A stretch of 64,000 nt of DNA from Micropruina sp. (GTDB lineage Bacteria > Actinomycetota > Actinomycetes > Propionibacteriales > Propionibacteriaceae), in assembly GCA_016711105.1 (NCBI GenBank), contig JADJTO010000033.1, positions 62,001 to 126,000 of the forward strand, read 5' to 3'. Of the stretch, positions 9,037-18,491 are shown one piece after another. Both the position numbers and the translations under genes were made by a program. Every line of letters starts with the position of its first letter. Positions within the stretch are counted from its first letter, which is position 1. A model generated the notes under the pieces. The model was not told the DNA's origin and made no database searches. It saw nothing but the letters and a program-made list of their open reading frames with translations.

Positions 9037-9288
9037 TCAGTGGTGGCCGACCTTCGCTGAGGCCAACGGGTCCCGTTGCCGCTGACTTTCACAGGCGGAA
9101 ACGTCCGTGCAGCGCCCCGTGATCACTTCGACGTCGCGACGACCGCAGAGCACACAGCGAGTCTTTCCGACGTGGCAGGAACAGGTGCACGACCACAGGT
9201 AGAAAGCGGTCGGGCGGCCCATCTCCAGGTTCACCACGCAGTGGGAATGGTCGTTCGAGATACACCAACCGCAGCGAACGCCTGTCAC
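9037..9288 (-). CDS. Small cysteine/histidine-rich protein, probable zinc ribbon
   Basis: 83 residues with ten cysteines, mostly grouped as CGWC, HSHC, CTCSCH and CVLC within the first 50 positions, a pattern typical of small actinobacterial zinc-binding proteins. Start is GTG with GAAGGGAA upstream. The last ~20 residues are low in information. No function can be assigned; the regular metal-ligand spacing is the main reason to regard it as real. Confidence 0.5.
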   Translation of the reverse strand: MTGVRCGWCISNDHSHCVVNLEMGRPTAFYLWSCTCSCHVGKTRCVLCGRRDVEVITGRCTDVSACESQRQRDPLASAKVGHH

Positions 9289-9477
9289 GTGGTTCCCTTC
9301 GAGAGCTCAATCTCCGGCCAGTACGTGGCACTCAGGGCGACCCAAGTCCAGGGCATCATCGGCCTCCGGTCAGTGCCGGTGCGCCTACTGATCGCAGGTG
9401 ACGTCCCGCGAGTGCCCGACACCCCATCTTTGCATGGCGGGCAAGCCTGACCGTGTTTCCTGAATCGTGGGCACTGG

Positions 9478-10143
9478 TCAGTCGACCTGAACGGGGGTGA
9501 TCGCCCAGCGCTCGGGCGCGGCGCGCTGGCCGTGGCCGAAGTAGCCCTGGGACCAAGCCCGGTAGGCTGGGCCGCCCTCCCAGTGCGGGACCCGGTGCGC
9601 GCCCCGGGGCACCGTGCGGATGTTCGGTTCGGCACCAGCCAGGAGCCGCGCCGCATCGGCGGCACAAGCCGGGACGGTGTGCGAAGGTGCGGCGTCCGTA
9701 CTCCATTCCACGTCGCGGTCCGACGGTCCGTGGGCCGGGTTGAAGAAGCAGGGCTGGCGACGTTCGGGGAGGGGGTCTCCGGCCAGCCGGGCCTGCAGGC
9801 AGGCCAGGGTGTATTGACCCTCGCGCAGAATCTCGGTCACTCCGCCCACCTCGGCGGAGTCGCTGACGCTCTTGAAGGCGGCTTGGGCGTCGGCCAGAGC
9901 TGCCTCGGCTCGTGAGTGCAATCCTCGGACGAGGGCATCGGGATGCCGTTCGGCGGCCAGGGCGAGAGCGTGGAACTCCTCGGTGAACCGGGCTAGGTCC
10001 TCGCCTGCGACGCGCATCGACGAGCTGAGCAGGGCCTGCCACTCTTGTCGCTCTCGACGGGCGCGGGAGACGCCGAGCCGACCCGTGACCACCAGGATCA
10101 CGGCCAGCACAGCGACCACAGCCACCACCCAGAGGTAGTCCAT
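9478..10143 (-). CDS. Single-pass membrane protein of unknown function
   Basis: 221 residues. One N-terminal transmembrane helix (about residues 3-22, VVAVVAVLAVILVV) is followed by a helical cytoplasmic region (30-110) with predicted coiled-coil character and then a RQPCFFNPAHGPS motif near 135 seen in several actinobacterial membrane proteins of unknown role. The ATG at 10143 puts the helix at the extreme N-terminus; a GTG at 10161 would add six residues. No neighbour gives a functional clue. Confidence 0.6.
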   Translation of the reverse strand: MDYLWVVAVVAVLAVILVVTGRLGVSRARRERQEWQALLSSSMRVAGEDLARFTEEFHALALAAERHPDALVRGLHSRAEAALADAQAAFKSVSDSAEVGGVTEILREGQYTLACLQARLAGDPLPERRQPCFFNPAHGPSDRDVEWSTDAAPSHTVPACAADAARLLAGAEPNIRTVPRGAHRVPHWEGGPAYRAWSQGYFGHGQRAAPERWAITPVQVD

Positions 10144-10257
10144 GCCGATCAGTGTGCCCACCCAACCTTGGAGAAGCCCTAACGCAGCCTGAGCGTCACC
10201 CGCTCAGGGCCCGCTTGCGCATCGCGAGACCCTGCCCACTCACCTGGCCCCGCGCCC

Positions 10258-12012
10258 TCAGTCGATCTCGCACAAGACCTCGCCGCTGGACACCCCGGCA
10301 CCCGGCCGTGCGACTAGGTGCCTCACGGTGCCCGGCCGGTGCGCCGTGACCTGCTGCTCCATCTTCATCGCCTCCAAGACCAGGATCAGATCGCCCTGCG
10401 CGACCAGATCTCCCTCGCTCACGGCGATGCTGATGATGGTGCCCTGCATCGGTGCGGTCAGCGCCTGCGTGGAGGGGGCAGCGGGCCCGCCGGTCGCGCC
10501 ACTGCGCCGGGATGGGGCCCGGCGCGTGGTCGAGGCGCGGGTGCCGCCGGTGAGCGCCGCGGGCAGCTTGATCACGATCCGCCGTGAGTCGACCTCCACC
10601 ACGAAGGTCTCGGTTGGCAACGCTTCTTGCCGGAGCGCTGGCCCGGCGTACGGCGGTAGGGAAACGTTGAATTCCGTCTCGATCCACCGCGTGTGAATGG
10701 CAAAGCTGTCTCCGGTGCCGATGAAATCAGGATGGTTTAACACGGCCCGGTGAAACGGCAGAGCGGTTGGCATCCCCTCGACGACGGTTTCGTCCAGGGC
10801 TCGCCTGGCGCGGGCCAGGGCCGTGGCGCGGTCGGGGCCGGTGACGATGATTTTGGCTACCAGGGAGTCGAAGTTCCCAGGCACCGTCATACCGGGGTGG
10901 TAGCCCTCGTCCACGCGCACCCCTGGCCCGGTCGGCGGCTGCCAGTCGGTCAGCGTGCCAGGGGAGGGGAGGAAGTCGCGAGCGGCGTCTTCGGCGTTGA
11001 TCCGGAACTCGATCGAGTGCCCACGGGTCGGCGGATCGGAGTAGCCCAGCGGCTCACCGTCGGCGATCCGGAACATCTCGCCGACGAGATCCAGCCCGGT
11101 GACTTCCTCGGTCACCGGATGTTCGACCTGCAGCCGCGTGTTCACCTCCAGGAAGGAAATCGTCCCGTCCTGCGCCAGCAAAAACTCACAGGTTCCGGCG
11201 CCCACATAACCACCCGCGCGCAGCAAATTTCGCGACGAGGTCGCCACGAGGGCCCGTTGGGCGTCGGTCAGAAAGGGTGCGGGGGCCTCCTCGAGCAACT
11301 TCTGATGACGGCGCTGCAGGGAACAGTCCCGGGTGGAGAGCACCACCACGGTGCCGTGCTGGTCGGCCAGACATTGGGTCTCGATGTGGCGTGGACGCTC
11401 CAGGTAGCGCTCGACGAAGCACTCGCCCCGGCCGAAGGCGGTCACAGCCTCCCTGGTCGCGGCGGCGAAACGTTCCGGAATCTCCTCCAGGGTGCGCGCG
11501 ACCCGCATGCCTCGTCCCCCGCCTCCGAAGGCCGCTTTGATCGCGATCGGCAGGCCGTGCTCTTGAGCGAAAGCAACCGCCTCCTCCGCGTCGGCGATCG
11601 GTAGGTCGGTGCCCGGAACCAGCGGTGCGCCGATCCGCCGGGCGAGTTCTCGGGCCCGAACCTTGTCGCCGAGCAGGTCGATCGCCTCTGGAGGGGGGCC
11701 GATCCAGGTCAGGCCGGCCTCGATCACGACCCGCGCGAACTCAGCGTTCTCGGCCAGGAAGCCGTAGCCGGGGTGCACGGCGTCCGCTCCGGAACGCCGT
11801 GCGACGGCCAACACCGCTTGCTGGTTCAGGTACGTCTGAGCCGGGGTGCTGCCTGGCAGGGCAAAGGCCTCGTCGGCCAACCGGACGAACAGCGAGTCAG
11901 CGTCGGGCTCGGCGTAGATCGCCACGCTGGCCACGCCGAAGTCTTTGGCGGCGCGGATCAGCCGTACGGCTATCTCGCCCCGATTGGCCACCAGAACTTT
12001 CCGGATCGGCAC
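10258..12012 (-). CDS. accA3: Acetyl-/propionyl-CoA carboxylase alpha subunit (biotin carboxylase + biotin carrier)
   Basis: 584 residues: biotin carboxylase N domain (about 1-112), ATP-grasp (115-325) with glycine-rich loop GGGGRGMR and EVNTRLQVEHPVTE, carboxylase C domain (to ~445), an Ala/Arg-rich linker (~475-500) and a C-terminal biotinyl domain with EAMKM, the biotinylated Lys being residue 550. It carboxylates biotin with ATP and bicarbonate for the beta subunits (accD at 19.5-21.1 kb). GTG start with GAGGGAGGA upstream. It follows a PxpA-like gene by 36 bases and is probably co-transcribed with it. Confidence 0.95.
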   Translation of the reverse strand: MPIRKVLVANRGEIAVRLIRAAKDFGVASVAIYAEPDADSLFVRLADEAFALPGSTPAQTYLNQQAVLAVARRSGADAVHPGYGFLAENAEFARVVIEAGLTWIGPPPEAIDLLGDKVRARELARRIGAPLVPGTDLPIADAEEAVAFAQEHGLPIAIKAAFGGGGRGMRVARTLEEIPERFAAATREAVTAFGRGECFVERYLERPRHIETQCLADQHGTVVVLSTRDCSLQRRHQKLLEEAPAPFLTDAQRALVATSSRNLLRAGGYVGAGTCEFLLAQDGTISFLEVNTRLQVEHPVTEEVTGLDLVGEMFRIADGEPLGYSDPPTRGHSIEFRINAEDAARDFLPSPGTLTDWQPPTGPGVRVDEGYHPGMTVPGNFDSLVAKIIVTGPDRATALARARRALDETVVEGMPTALPFHRAVLNHPDFIGTGDSFAIHTRWIETEFNVSLPPYAGPALRQEALPTETFVVEVDSRRIVIKLPAALTGGTRASTTRRAPSRRSGATGGPAAPSTQALTAPMQGTIISIAVSEGDLVAQGDLILVLEAMKMEQQVTAHRPGTVRHLVARPGAGVSSGEVLCEID

Positions 12013-12048
12013 GAATCCTCCCTCGTTCGATCGTGGTCGGAGTCTAGG

Positions 12049-12763
12049 TCAGGCCGCCGAGGTAGCCCTGACAAAGGTTCGGATGGCGAAGCCTTCTGCC
12101 GCCAAGGCGGTGTGGACGGCGCTCGCGCAAGCGCGTTCGTCAACGTCGCGCGTCCAATCGGATGGTGGCGTAATCGCCGCTGTACGCCGCACGGACGGCC
12201 TCGTCCGCCACCTGGCTGGGGTCAAGCGAACTCGGTGCCCGCCGACCGCCAGGTTGTCTCCTCGTCGGTGTGAACTCCGCGGCTGTGGTCAGGCCATGCC
12301 GGGTGGCCGTCTGCAGCAGCATCGAATCGCGTTCGCCCACCACCACCAGCGCGCTGTCGTAGTCGAGGATCGCGTTCACGATCGCCCACGCATGGTGCCG
12401 ATCAGTCTGGACGGCCTCCATCAAGGCCCCAGCGGGACGGAGGAAGCTGACCCGGGTCCCTTCGGTCAACGCGATCGCGTCCAGTCCACCGATTTGGTAG
12501 AGGACCTCGGCGGTCAGATCATCGGCGGCGTAGTCGATGAATCGTTGGCCGCGCCCGGCGAGGTCGCGGTATCCCACCAGAGCGCCGATCGGTATGGAGC
12601 GCTCGGCTGCGTCGGCGCACGCAGCCAGCATGTGTGCAGGGTCGCCGGCGTGGGCGCCGCAGGGGATAGTGAGGCTGCTGACCATGGTCAGCGGCGACTT
12701 GTCGGTGCTTTCGGACCAGGACCCGCACGCTGAAACCGGTTCGGCGCTCAGATCGATCTTCAC
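12049..12763 (-). CDS. LamB/YcsF (PxpA)-like protein, divergent and frameshifted in this sequence
   Basis: 237 residues after joining. Family matches include IPCGAHAGDPAHM (consensus NxACGFHAGDP), GYRDLAGRG, LYQIGGLDA and RPAGALM. The frame breaks near plus-strand 12140-12150. One extra base there hides the C-terminal 30 residues, which resume in the next frame (ERACASAVHTALAAEGF) to a stop at 12049. PxpA is the A subunit of 5-oxoprolinase, but the usual N-terminal NADLGES and the KPHGALY histidine are lost (SAEPVSA; RPAGALM), and no pxpB/pxpC genes are nearby, so activity is doubtful. GTG start 12763 with TATGTT 6 bases upstream (leaderless). The next gene is the biotin carboxylase. Confidence 0.7.
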
Positions 12764-12831
12764 CGCCCCAACATAGTGGCGGCCGGGTCTAGCCGCCGAC
12801 CTCCCCGGGCACAGTCTGCGATGCTGACCAC

Positions 12832-13818
12832 ATGCGCAGCATCCGAGGTCGTGTGTGGCGGGACGGGGTGGTGGTCGCCGAGGACTTTCCGTTGGAGCAG
12901 CTGGATCAATGGCTGGCCGACCCGACCGCGCTGGTCTGGCTGGACGTCTGCGAACCCGAGAAGGCACTGCTCGACCAGCTGGCCAGCGAGCTCGCCCTCG
13001 ACCCGCTGGCCGTGGAGGACGCGGTGGAGCCGCGCGAGCGTCCGAAGGCCACCCGGCACGCCACGCACACCTTCATCACCTGCTATTCGGCGCGGTTGCT
13101 GACCAGCGGGCAGGCCGTGCCCCGGCTGGCCACAGGACGGGTGTCCGTGTTCGTCCTGCCGACCGGGCTGATCACGGTTCGCGTCCAGGACGACGTGGAC
13201 ATGGATGAGGTGCTGGCCCGCTGGAACGAGGACGGCCTGCTGGGTTACGGGGTGGGTGCCCTCGTGCACGGTCTGCTGGACACTCTGGTCGACGAACACT
13301 TCGTCACCATCCAGAGCATGGATGACGCCCTGGAGGACTTGGAGGATCTGCTCTTCGATGTGCGGGTGCCGACCCGGGTGATCCAACAGCGAGTGTTCGC
13401 CCTACGCAAGGCCCTGGTCGAGTTGCGGCGGATCGTCCTGCCGATGCGCGAAGTGGTCGCGGCCGTGATGCGGCACCGGCTGACCAATGGCTCCGCCCGT
13501 GACCTGGACGGCTCGTTCAACGACCTGTACGACCACGTGCTGCGCGCGGCCGAGTGGACCGAATCGCTGCGCGACATGGTGAGTTCGGTCTTCGAGACCA
13601 ACCTGTCCCTGCAGGACGCCCGGCTCAACACGATCATGAAGAAGCTCGCCTCGTGGGGCGCGATCATCGCCGTCCCGACCGCGGTCACCGGCTGGTTCGG
13701 TCAGAACCTGCCCTACCCGGGGTTCAGCGAGCCATCCGGCCTGTGGCAGAGCGCAATCCTGATTCTGATCGGCACAGTCGGGTTGTTCTTCGCCTTCAAA
13801 CGCTTCGATTGGCTCTGA
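12832..13818 (+). CDS. CorA-family divalent metal ion transporter
   Basis: 328 residues. A large N-terminal cytoplasmic alpha/beta domain and long coiled helices (about 150-270) precede two C-terminal transmembrane helices (about 275-292 and 305-322). The signature GMN at the end of the first helix reads GQN here (GWFGQNLPYPGF), a substitution seen in many actinobacterial homologues. It should form a pentameric Mg2+/Co2+ channel; selectivity may differ because of the Met-to-Gln change. The ATG has no SD; GATGCT lies 6 bases upstream. Confidence 0.85.
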   Translation: MRSIRGRVWRDGVVVAEDFPLEQLDQWLADPTALVWLDVCEPEKALLDQLASELALDPLAVEDAVEPRERPKATRHATHTFITCYSARLLTSGQAVPRLATGRVSVFVLPTGLITVRVQDDVDMDEVLARWNEDGLLGYGVGALVHGLLDTLVDEHFVTIQSMDDALEDLEDLLFDVRVPTRVIQQRVFALRKALVELRRIVLPMREVVAAVMRHRLTNGSARDLDGSFNDLYDHVLRAAEWTESLRDMVSSVFETNLSLQDARLNTIMKKLASWGAIIAVPTAVTGWFGQNLPYPGFSEPSGLWQSAILILIGTVGLFFAFKRFDWL

Positions 13819-15649
13819 TCAAGTCAACAGCTTGTCGAGCAGCGCTTCGGCTTGCACGGACGGCGTCCAGGCCATCGACTCGCCCCCCGCGGCGAACGTG
13901 TAGCCACCACACTGGCTCTGGTCAATCAGGATGAGGTCCAGCCACGGCGTTGCGAGCGCGACCCGGCGGCCGGGTGTCCCTTCGCGTGAGCATCGGCCGG
14001 TAGCCGGCTTCCCCCGAGCCTGGATGTCTGCGCTGAGAAGCTTGACCTCTGCCTGGGTGAGGGTGCGTTCGAGCGAGGGGCCGGCATCCATGGCCCTGTT
14101 GTCGTACAGGCAGGCACGGCCGGCAACCGTGTCCTCCACCTTCGCGGGGATCACGGCAGCGCCCGCCGGTGTTGCGGTTCCGCACCAGGAGCCGGGGCGC
14201 AGCCGACCTGCCACGGGCTCAGTGATCGCTCGCTGACGGATCAGCTCACGCCGGAAGCTGGCCAGGACGGCGTCCGACCCGGACCGCTGGGCTCCGGGCA
14301 CGCCGACCAGGCGGCACCCGTAGAACTGCAGCTGAATCACCACGGGCTCGCCCCGCGCGGGTTCAAGCACCATCAGTAACTCCGGGCCCAGTTCCGCTGT
14401 GCACGGGTCGTTGGTGAGAGCGGCGGGCAGCTTGCCGAACTGCTCCAGGACGGCGTCCGCTCCGGAGGACTCCAGAGCGTCCAGCGGCGTGTTGAGCCGG
14501 AGCGCATCCGCGCCCCACGGGCAGAGCCGGATTCGTTCAGCTCCTTCGGGGAGGGGCGTGCCGGCCGGGCTGGGGGTACGAGCGGCGCAGTAGTCAGCGG
14601 CGGGGGTGGGTTCCGGCTCGGCGGTGCTTGACGGAGGGGTAAGGCGACTAAGCAGTGAACCGATCACGGATGCGGCCTGCGTACCAGGAGTCCAGAACAG
14701 CTGGTCACGTCCATCCTTGATGAAGGCGAACCATTGGTCTCCCCCGACTCGCCAGAAGACCAGCGGGTCTCCCCAGGGGCCGATCAGGGTGAGTTGAGGC
14801 CCATCCAAGCGGGAGTCGTCGTTCATCGCGACGCTGCTGTTCGCCGAGATGTCAGCGCGCAGTAGCTCAAGTTCGGTGCGGCTCAGAGCGGTCATCCCGC
14901 CAAGGTCCTGGCTGCCTGGATCTCGTAGGCACATCGCGCCTGCGACGACCTTGCCAGCCTCGAGGGGAAGAAGCGGCCTGTGGGTGAAGTGCCCGCAGAA
15001 GGCGGTGAGGCTCGTCGGGCTTCTCTGGGAGCGTTGCGTGAGCAGGAGAGCACGGAGCGTGGCCAGGACGTCATTCCCGGGCTTCGCCACCGCCCGGGGC
15101 GCCGATCACACGACACGCGTTCTCCCCGCGGATCACCCGGGCCGAGCCGTCGGGGTAGCTGAAGACGATCCGAAAGGTTAGTCCCGGCGCTGAGTCGCAG
15201 TCGTTGGCAGCGCCCAGTGGTAGGCCGTTGAACGAGCGAATCAGCTCGTCCACCCCGATGGTCAGCGCGTCAGGGATGCCTGCGTAACTCAGCGACTCGG
15301 TGCCCTCTGCGCAGAGGGTGGCCTGCTGGGCGCCCAGAGGCAGCCCCGCGTCGGCAAGAGGGCTTGGTTCGCGGTGCTGGAGGCAGATGGGCGACACCGG
15401 CTCAGCCGAGGCCACTGGCTGCGCGGTGACGGGGCTGGCCGAGGGAGCGGTCGGGAGCGCCACCGTTGAGCCGCGCAACCCCGACCAGGCGAGGGGTACC
15501 GCCAGGAGGGCGACAGCGACGACCACCACGCCGGCCGTCAACCGACCGCGCCGGGCTTTGCCACGGGCCACCCCCACCCACCCCGTCAGTTCAGGGGCAT
15601 CGGGCACGGCTCGGTGCAGGGCATCTCGGAGCCGATCGACCTCGTTCAT
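13819..15649 (-). CDS. Sigma-factor-associated membrane protein with duplicated extracytoplasmic modules (frameshifted)
   Basis: 609 residues once a +1 break near 15075-15095 (CCCCGGG tract) is corrected. It has a short cytoplasmic N-terminus, one transmembrane helix (about 38-57) and a long exported part. The exported part is an internal duplication A-B-A-B. The A modules share NACRVIGAPG / YGCRLVGVPG followed by DVLATLRALLLTQR / AVLASFRRELIRQR. The B modules share AGAMCLRDPG / AGRACLYDNR and FWTPGTQAASVIGSLL / AWTPSVQAEALLDKLL. The start lies 2 bases after the ECF sigma gene, so it is likely translationally coupled and may act as anti-sigma or sensor (inference). No HxxxCxxC zinc anti-sigma motif is present. 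Confidence 0.65.
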
Positions 15650-15651
15650 GC

Positions 15652-16170
15652 TCAGTCCTCCTTCGAGAGCAGCGGTGAAGTCCGGAGCGCGGCCAACGCG
15701 CGGGACAGCTGACTCTTGACGGTGCCCACGCTGATCTGCAGGGCCACTGCGGCCTGGGCTTGGGTCAGATCCTCGAAGTAGCAGAGCACGACTACGGCGC
15801 GCTGGCCGCGGGGCAGCGCAGCCAGGGCCTGCGCGACGTCATGCCTGAGCTCGAGGTCAACCCCTTGCTCGGCGTGTTCAAGCACCTCACTGGGCAGTTC
15901 GCCCGTCCAGCGCCGACGCCACCAGGCGAGATAGGTGTGATACATCGTGGTGCGAAGGTAGGCCTCGTAGGCGTCGGACGTGCCCAGGGACGGGAGTCGG
16001 TGGTAGGTCTTGGCCAGAGCGGTCTGGACCAGATCTTCAGCGCGGTGATGATCGCCGGTGAGCAGCCAGGCGCAGCGCCACAGTGCCCTGCCGCGTGCTT
16101 GGACGAAAGAGTCGAGGTCGAGTTGGGCCGTTGCCGGCTCGGCGACCTGCTCCACCACAGCCACCTCCAC
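15652..16170 (-). CDS. ECF RNA polymerase sigma factor, SigE-family
   Basis: 172 residues with only sigma regions 2 and 4. Region 2 (about 25-95) contains AEDLVQTALAKTYHRLPSL and region 4 (about 118-168) has the helix-turn-helix LTQAQAAVALQISVGTVKSQ. The first residues are encoded by several GTG codons, so the exact start is uncertain. The downstream gene begins 2 bases after the stop and encodes a membrane protein, the usual arrangement for a sigma/anti-sigma pair. Target promoters are unknown. Confidence 0.85.
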   Translation of the reverse strand: MEVAVVEQVAEPATAQLDLDSFVQARGRALWRCAWLLTGDHHRAEDLVQTALAKTYHRLPSLGTSDAYEAYLRTTMYHTYLAWWRRRWTGELPSEVLEHAEQGVDLELRHDVAQALAALPRGQRAVVVLCYFEDLTQAQAAVALQISVGTVKSQLSRALAALRTSPLLSKED

Positions 16171-16194
16171 CTCTCCACCCCACTGTCTCGCGTT

Positions 16195-16217
16195 CCCAAC
16201 CTAGAAAAGCGGTTGGG
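16195..16217. other. 7-bp inverted repeat upstream of the ECF sigma gene
   Basis: CCCAACC (16195-16201) and GGTTGGG (16211-16217) are separated by 9 bases. On the minus strand the loop contains TTTTCTA, and TAGGTT (a possible -10) overlaps the downstream arm. It could be the terminator of the SDR gene or an operator of the sigma operon; the sequence does not decide. Confidence 0.3.
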
Positions 16218-16232
16218 GGCAACGAAAGGTTG

Positions 16233-16931
16233 TCAGGCGGGACGGATGCTCAACGTGTCGATGCTGGCCGACGGCGGGGCGTCCACGGCCAGGCGGACGG
16301 TGGCTGCCACGCTGGCGGGGGTCAGGTGTTCTTCGGGGTGGTACGGGCGTCCGAGCGAGCGCTGGAGTTCGACCTGCATGTCGGTGTCCACCCGGCCGGG
16401 GTGGATGGAGGTGACCCGCAGCTGACCTCGTTCTTCGGCCCGCAGCGAGTCGGCCAGGGCCCGGAGCGCGAACTTCGAGGCCGCGTAGGCCGACCCGGTC
16501 GGGCCGGCGGTGAACCCGGCCCCGGAGTTGATGAACACGACCAAGCCCTGCCGGGCCCGCAGGACGGGGAGCAGCAGGCGGGTGAGCATCGCCGGGGCGA
16601 TCACGTTCACCTCGAGCACGTCTCGCCAGCTCTGGGTGGGCAGGTCGGCCACCGTCCCCAAGGCAGCGATCCCAGCCGAGTGCACGAGGACGTCCAGGCT
16701 GCCGATCTCGGCCACGGCGGCGCTGACCGCGCCTTCGTCGGTGAGTTCGACCACGAACGGCTGCGCTGAGGGGAGCGTGGCAACGACGGCGTCCACGGCG
16801 GCGCGATCCCGTCCGCCGACCAGGACGTGGTGGGTGGTGCCCAGGTCAGCGGCGATCGCCCGTCCGATACCGCGGGAAGCGCCGGTGATCAGCGCCACCG
16901 GCCGTTGCTCGGGGTTCGGAGCCGTGCTCAT
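16233..16931 (-). CDS. Short-chain dehydrogenase/reductase
   Basis: A 232-residue classical SDR. NAD(P)-binding TGASRGIGRAI is near residue 16, VHSAG (NNAG-equivalent) near 84, and the active-site YAASK motif near 148, with the catalytic Ser region FINSGAGF before it. An arginine just after the glycine motif suggests NADPH preference. The substrate is unknown. The ATG overlaps the stop of the UbiA-family gene (ATGA at 16928-16931), so they form an operon; a link to prenyl-phosphate sugar metabolism is possible but unproven. Confidence 0.85.
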   Translation of the reverse strand: MSTAPNPEQRPVALITGASRGIGRAIAADLGTTHHVLVGGRDRAAVDAVVATLPSAQPFVVELTDEGAVSAAVAEIGSLDVLVHSAGIAALGTVADLPTQSWRDVLEVNVIAPAMLTRLLLPVLRARQGLVVFINSGAGFTAGPTGSAYAASKFALRALADSLRAEERGQLRVTSIHPGRVDTDMQVELQRSLGRPYHPEEHLTPASVAATVRLAVDAPPSASIDTLSIRPA

Positions 16932-17839
16932 TGGACGAAGACCGCGATCCCCAGCGGAACCATCCAGAGCACCGCCAAGGTCTGGAGGACGCGGTCGTTG
17001 AGCACCACGTCCTCGGGTTCCCCGGCGTTTCCGGCATCAATGTCCATCGCGTAGCGGAGCAGGGCCAGGGTGAAGGGGGCGATCGAAATGGCCGTCCAGG
17101 CGATGCCCCACGGTTCCAGCGCCCGGTGTTCGAACGCCCACAGGCTGTAGGACATGATCACGATCGAGCAGGAGATCGCCCAGACGAAGCGCAGGTAGCT
17201 CAGCGAGTAGCGCTCCAGCGACTGCCTGGTGCCGGAGTCGGCGCCCAACTCCTTCATCTCCGAATAGCGCTTGCCGGCCACCATGAACAGGGAACCGAAC
17301 GATGCCACCAGGAGGAACCACTGGCTGAGTTCGATCTGTGAGGCGACGCCGCCGGCCACCGCGCGGAGCAGGAACCCCGAGGAGACCATGGCCAGGTCGA
17401 TGATCGGCTGATGCTTCAGGAACAGGGAGTAGCCAACTTGGAGCACCCAGTAGGTGGCCAGGGTGAGCGCCAGCAGCGGCGAGACCCACCAGCCCAAGGC
17501 CAAGGCGCCGGCCAAACAGACCACCGCAAGGACGTTCGCCACCGCGGCGCCAAGCTCTCCGGCGGCGATCGGACGGAAGCGCTTCTTCGGGTGCAGGCGG
17601 TCGGCCTCGACGTCACGGATGTCGTTGATCAGGTAGATCGAGGCGCTGACCAGGGAGAAGGAAACGAAAGCCCAGAGCGAGTTGATCAGCACCTGCGGCT
17701 CGAAAAGCCGTCCCGCGGCCACCGGAGCGGCCAACACCAGGACGTTCTTCACCCACTGTTTTGGTCGCATCGCCCTCAGCCAGGCGGGCAACAGGGACTT
17801 CTTCGGGGATTCGACCAGGGCGGTATCAGCAGTTGTCAT
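16928..17839 (-). CDS. UbiA-family prenyltransferase, decaprenyl-phosphate phosphoribosyltransferase-like
   Basis: 303 residues with about eight to nine transmembrane helices. The first Asp-rich motif NDIRDVEADRLHPKKRFRP is the canonical UbiA site and has the KKRFRPIAAGEL extension typical of Rv3806c-type enzymes that transfer 5-phosphoribose from PRPP to decaprenyl phosphate, the first step to decaprenyl-phospho-arabinose for wall arabinan. The N-terminal MRPKQWVKNVLVLAAP also fits that subgroup. ATG 17839 is preferred over an upstream TTG; TAACCT lies 9 bases before it. Translationally coupled to the SDR gene. Confidence 0.85.
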   Translation of the reverse strand: MTTADTALVESPKKSLLPAWLRAMRPKQWVKNVLVLAAPVAAGRLFEPQVLINSLWAFVSFSLVSASIYLINDIRDVEADRLHPKKRFRPIAAGELGAAVANVLAVVCLAGALALGWWVSPLLALTLATYWVLQVGYSLFLKHQPIIDLAMVSSGFLLRAVAGGVASQIELSQWFLLVASFGSLFMVAGKRYSEMKELGADSGTRQSLERYSLSYLRFVWAISCSIVIMSYSLWAFEHRALEPWGIAWTAISIAPFTLALLRYAMDIDAGNAGEPEDVVLNDRVLQTLAVLWMVPLGIAVFVQ

Positions 17840-17851
17840 GGCCAAACCAGG

Positions 17852-18469
17852 TTAGCGCCAGAGCGCAGGCCAGGCGACGCCCAACTCACCCAACAGCACG
17901 CGCAGCAAAGGAAGGCTGATCCCGACCACGTTGTGGTAGTCCCCCTCGATGCCGACCACGAACGGGCCCCCGAAGCCGTCCACCGTGAACGCCCCCGCCA
18001 CCGCGAGCGGCTCGCCGGTGGCGACGTAGGCCTCGATCTCCTGGTCGGTGAGCTCGGCGAAGTGGACGATGGTGGAGGCCACCGCGGTCCGCTCCGCGCA
18101 GCCGGGGTCGCTGCCGGGGGAGAGCACGATCACCCGATGCCCGGTGTGCAGGACGCCGCTGCTACCCCGCAGGCGCTGCCAGCGCTGCAGCGCGTCCTCG
18201 GGATCGGACGGCTTGCCGAAGGCCGTGCCGTCCACCTCGAGCAGCGAGTCGCACCCGACGATCACCGTTGTCACCTCGACTCCGGTGGCGATCACCAGGG
18301 CGCTTACCGCTTCCGCTTTCAGGTCGGCCAGGCGCGCTGCCAACTGGGCGGGGGTGTCCGCCGCGATCGCGTCCTCGTCCACCCCGGAGACGATGACCTC
18401 GGGGCTGAGCCCGGCACGCCGCAGGGTTTCCAGGCGCGCGGGGGAGGCCGACGCCAGAATCAGCCTCAT
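17852..18469 (-). CDS. maf: Maf-like nucleotide pyrophosphatase
   Basis: 205 residues. Motifs LASASPARLETLRRAG (N-terminus), VDEDAI, GCDSLL with the catalytic Asp, and GKPSDPEDA. Maf proteins hydrolyse non-canonical or canonical NTPs to NMPs and are implicated in division arrest. The reading frame is open 50 codons upstream, but the fold starts at ATG 18469. Its position beside accE/accD/birA is conserved in actinobacteria (established gene order in mycobacteria). Confidence 0.9.
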   Translation of the reverse strand: MRLILASASPARLETLRRAGLSPEVIVSGVDEDAIAADTPAQLAARLADLKAEAVSALVIATGVEVTTVIVGCDSLLEVDGTAFGKPSDPEDALQRWQRLRGSSGVLHTGHRVIVLSPGSDPGCAERTAVASTIVHFAELTDQEIEAYVATGEPLAVAGAFTVDGFGGPFVVGIEGDYHNVVGISLPLLRVLLGELGVAWPALWR

Positions 18470-18491
18470 CAGCGTTGCTCGTCCGGCTCGC

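Noticed and set aside
13819..15649. Programmed frameshifting or two overlapping genes
   Set aside because: The same type of one-base discrepancy occurs in many unrelated genes in this window, and alignment of the two A modules runs straight through the break, so one gene with a sequence error is simpler.
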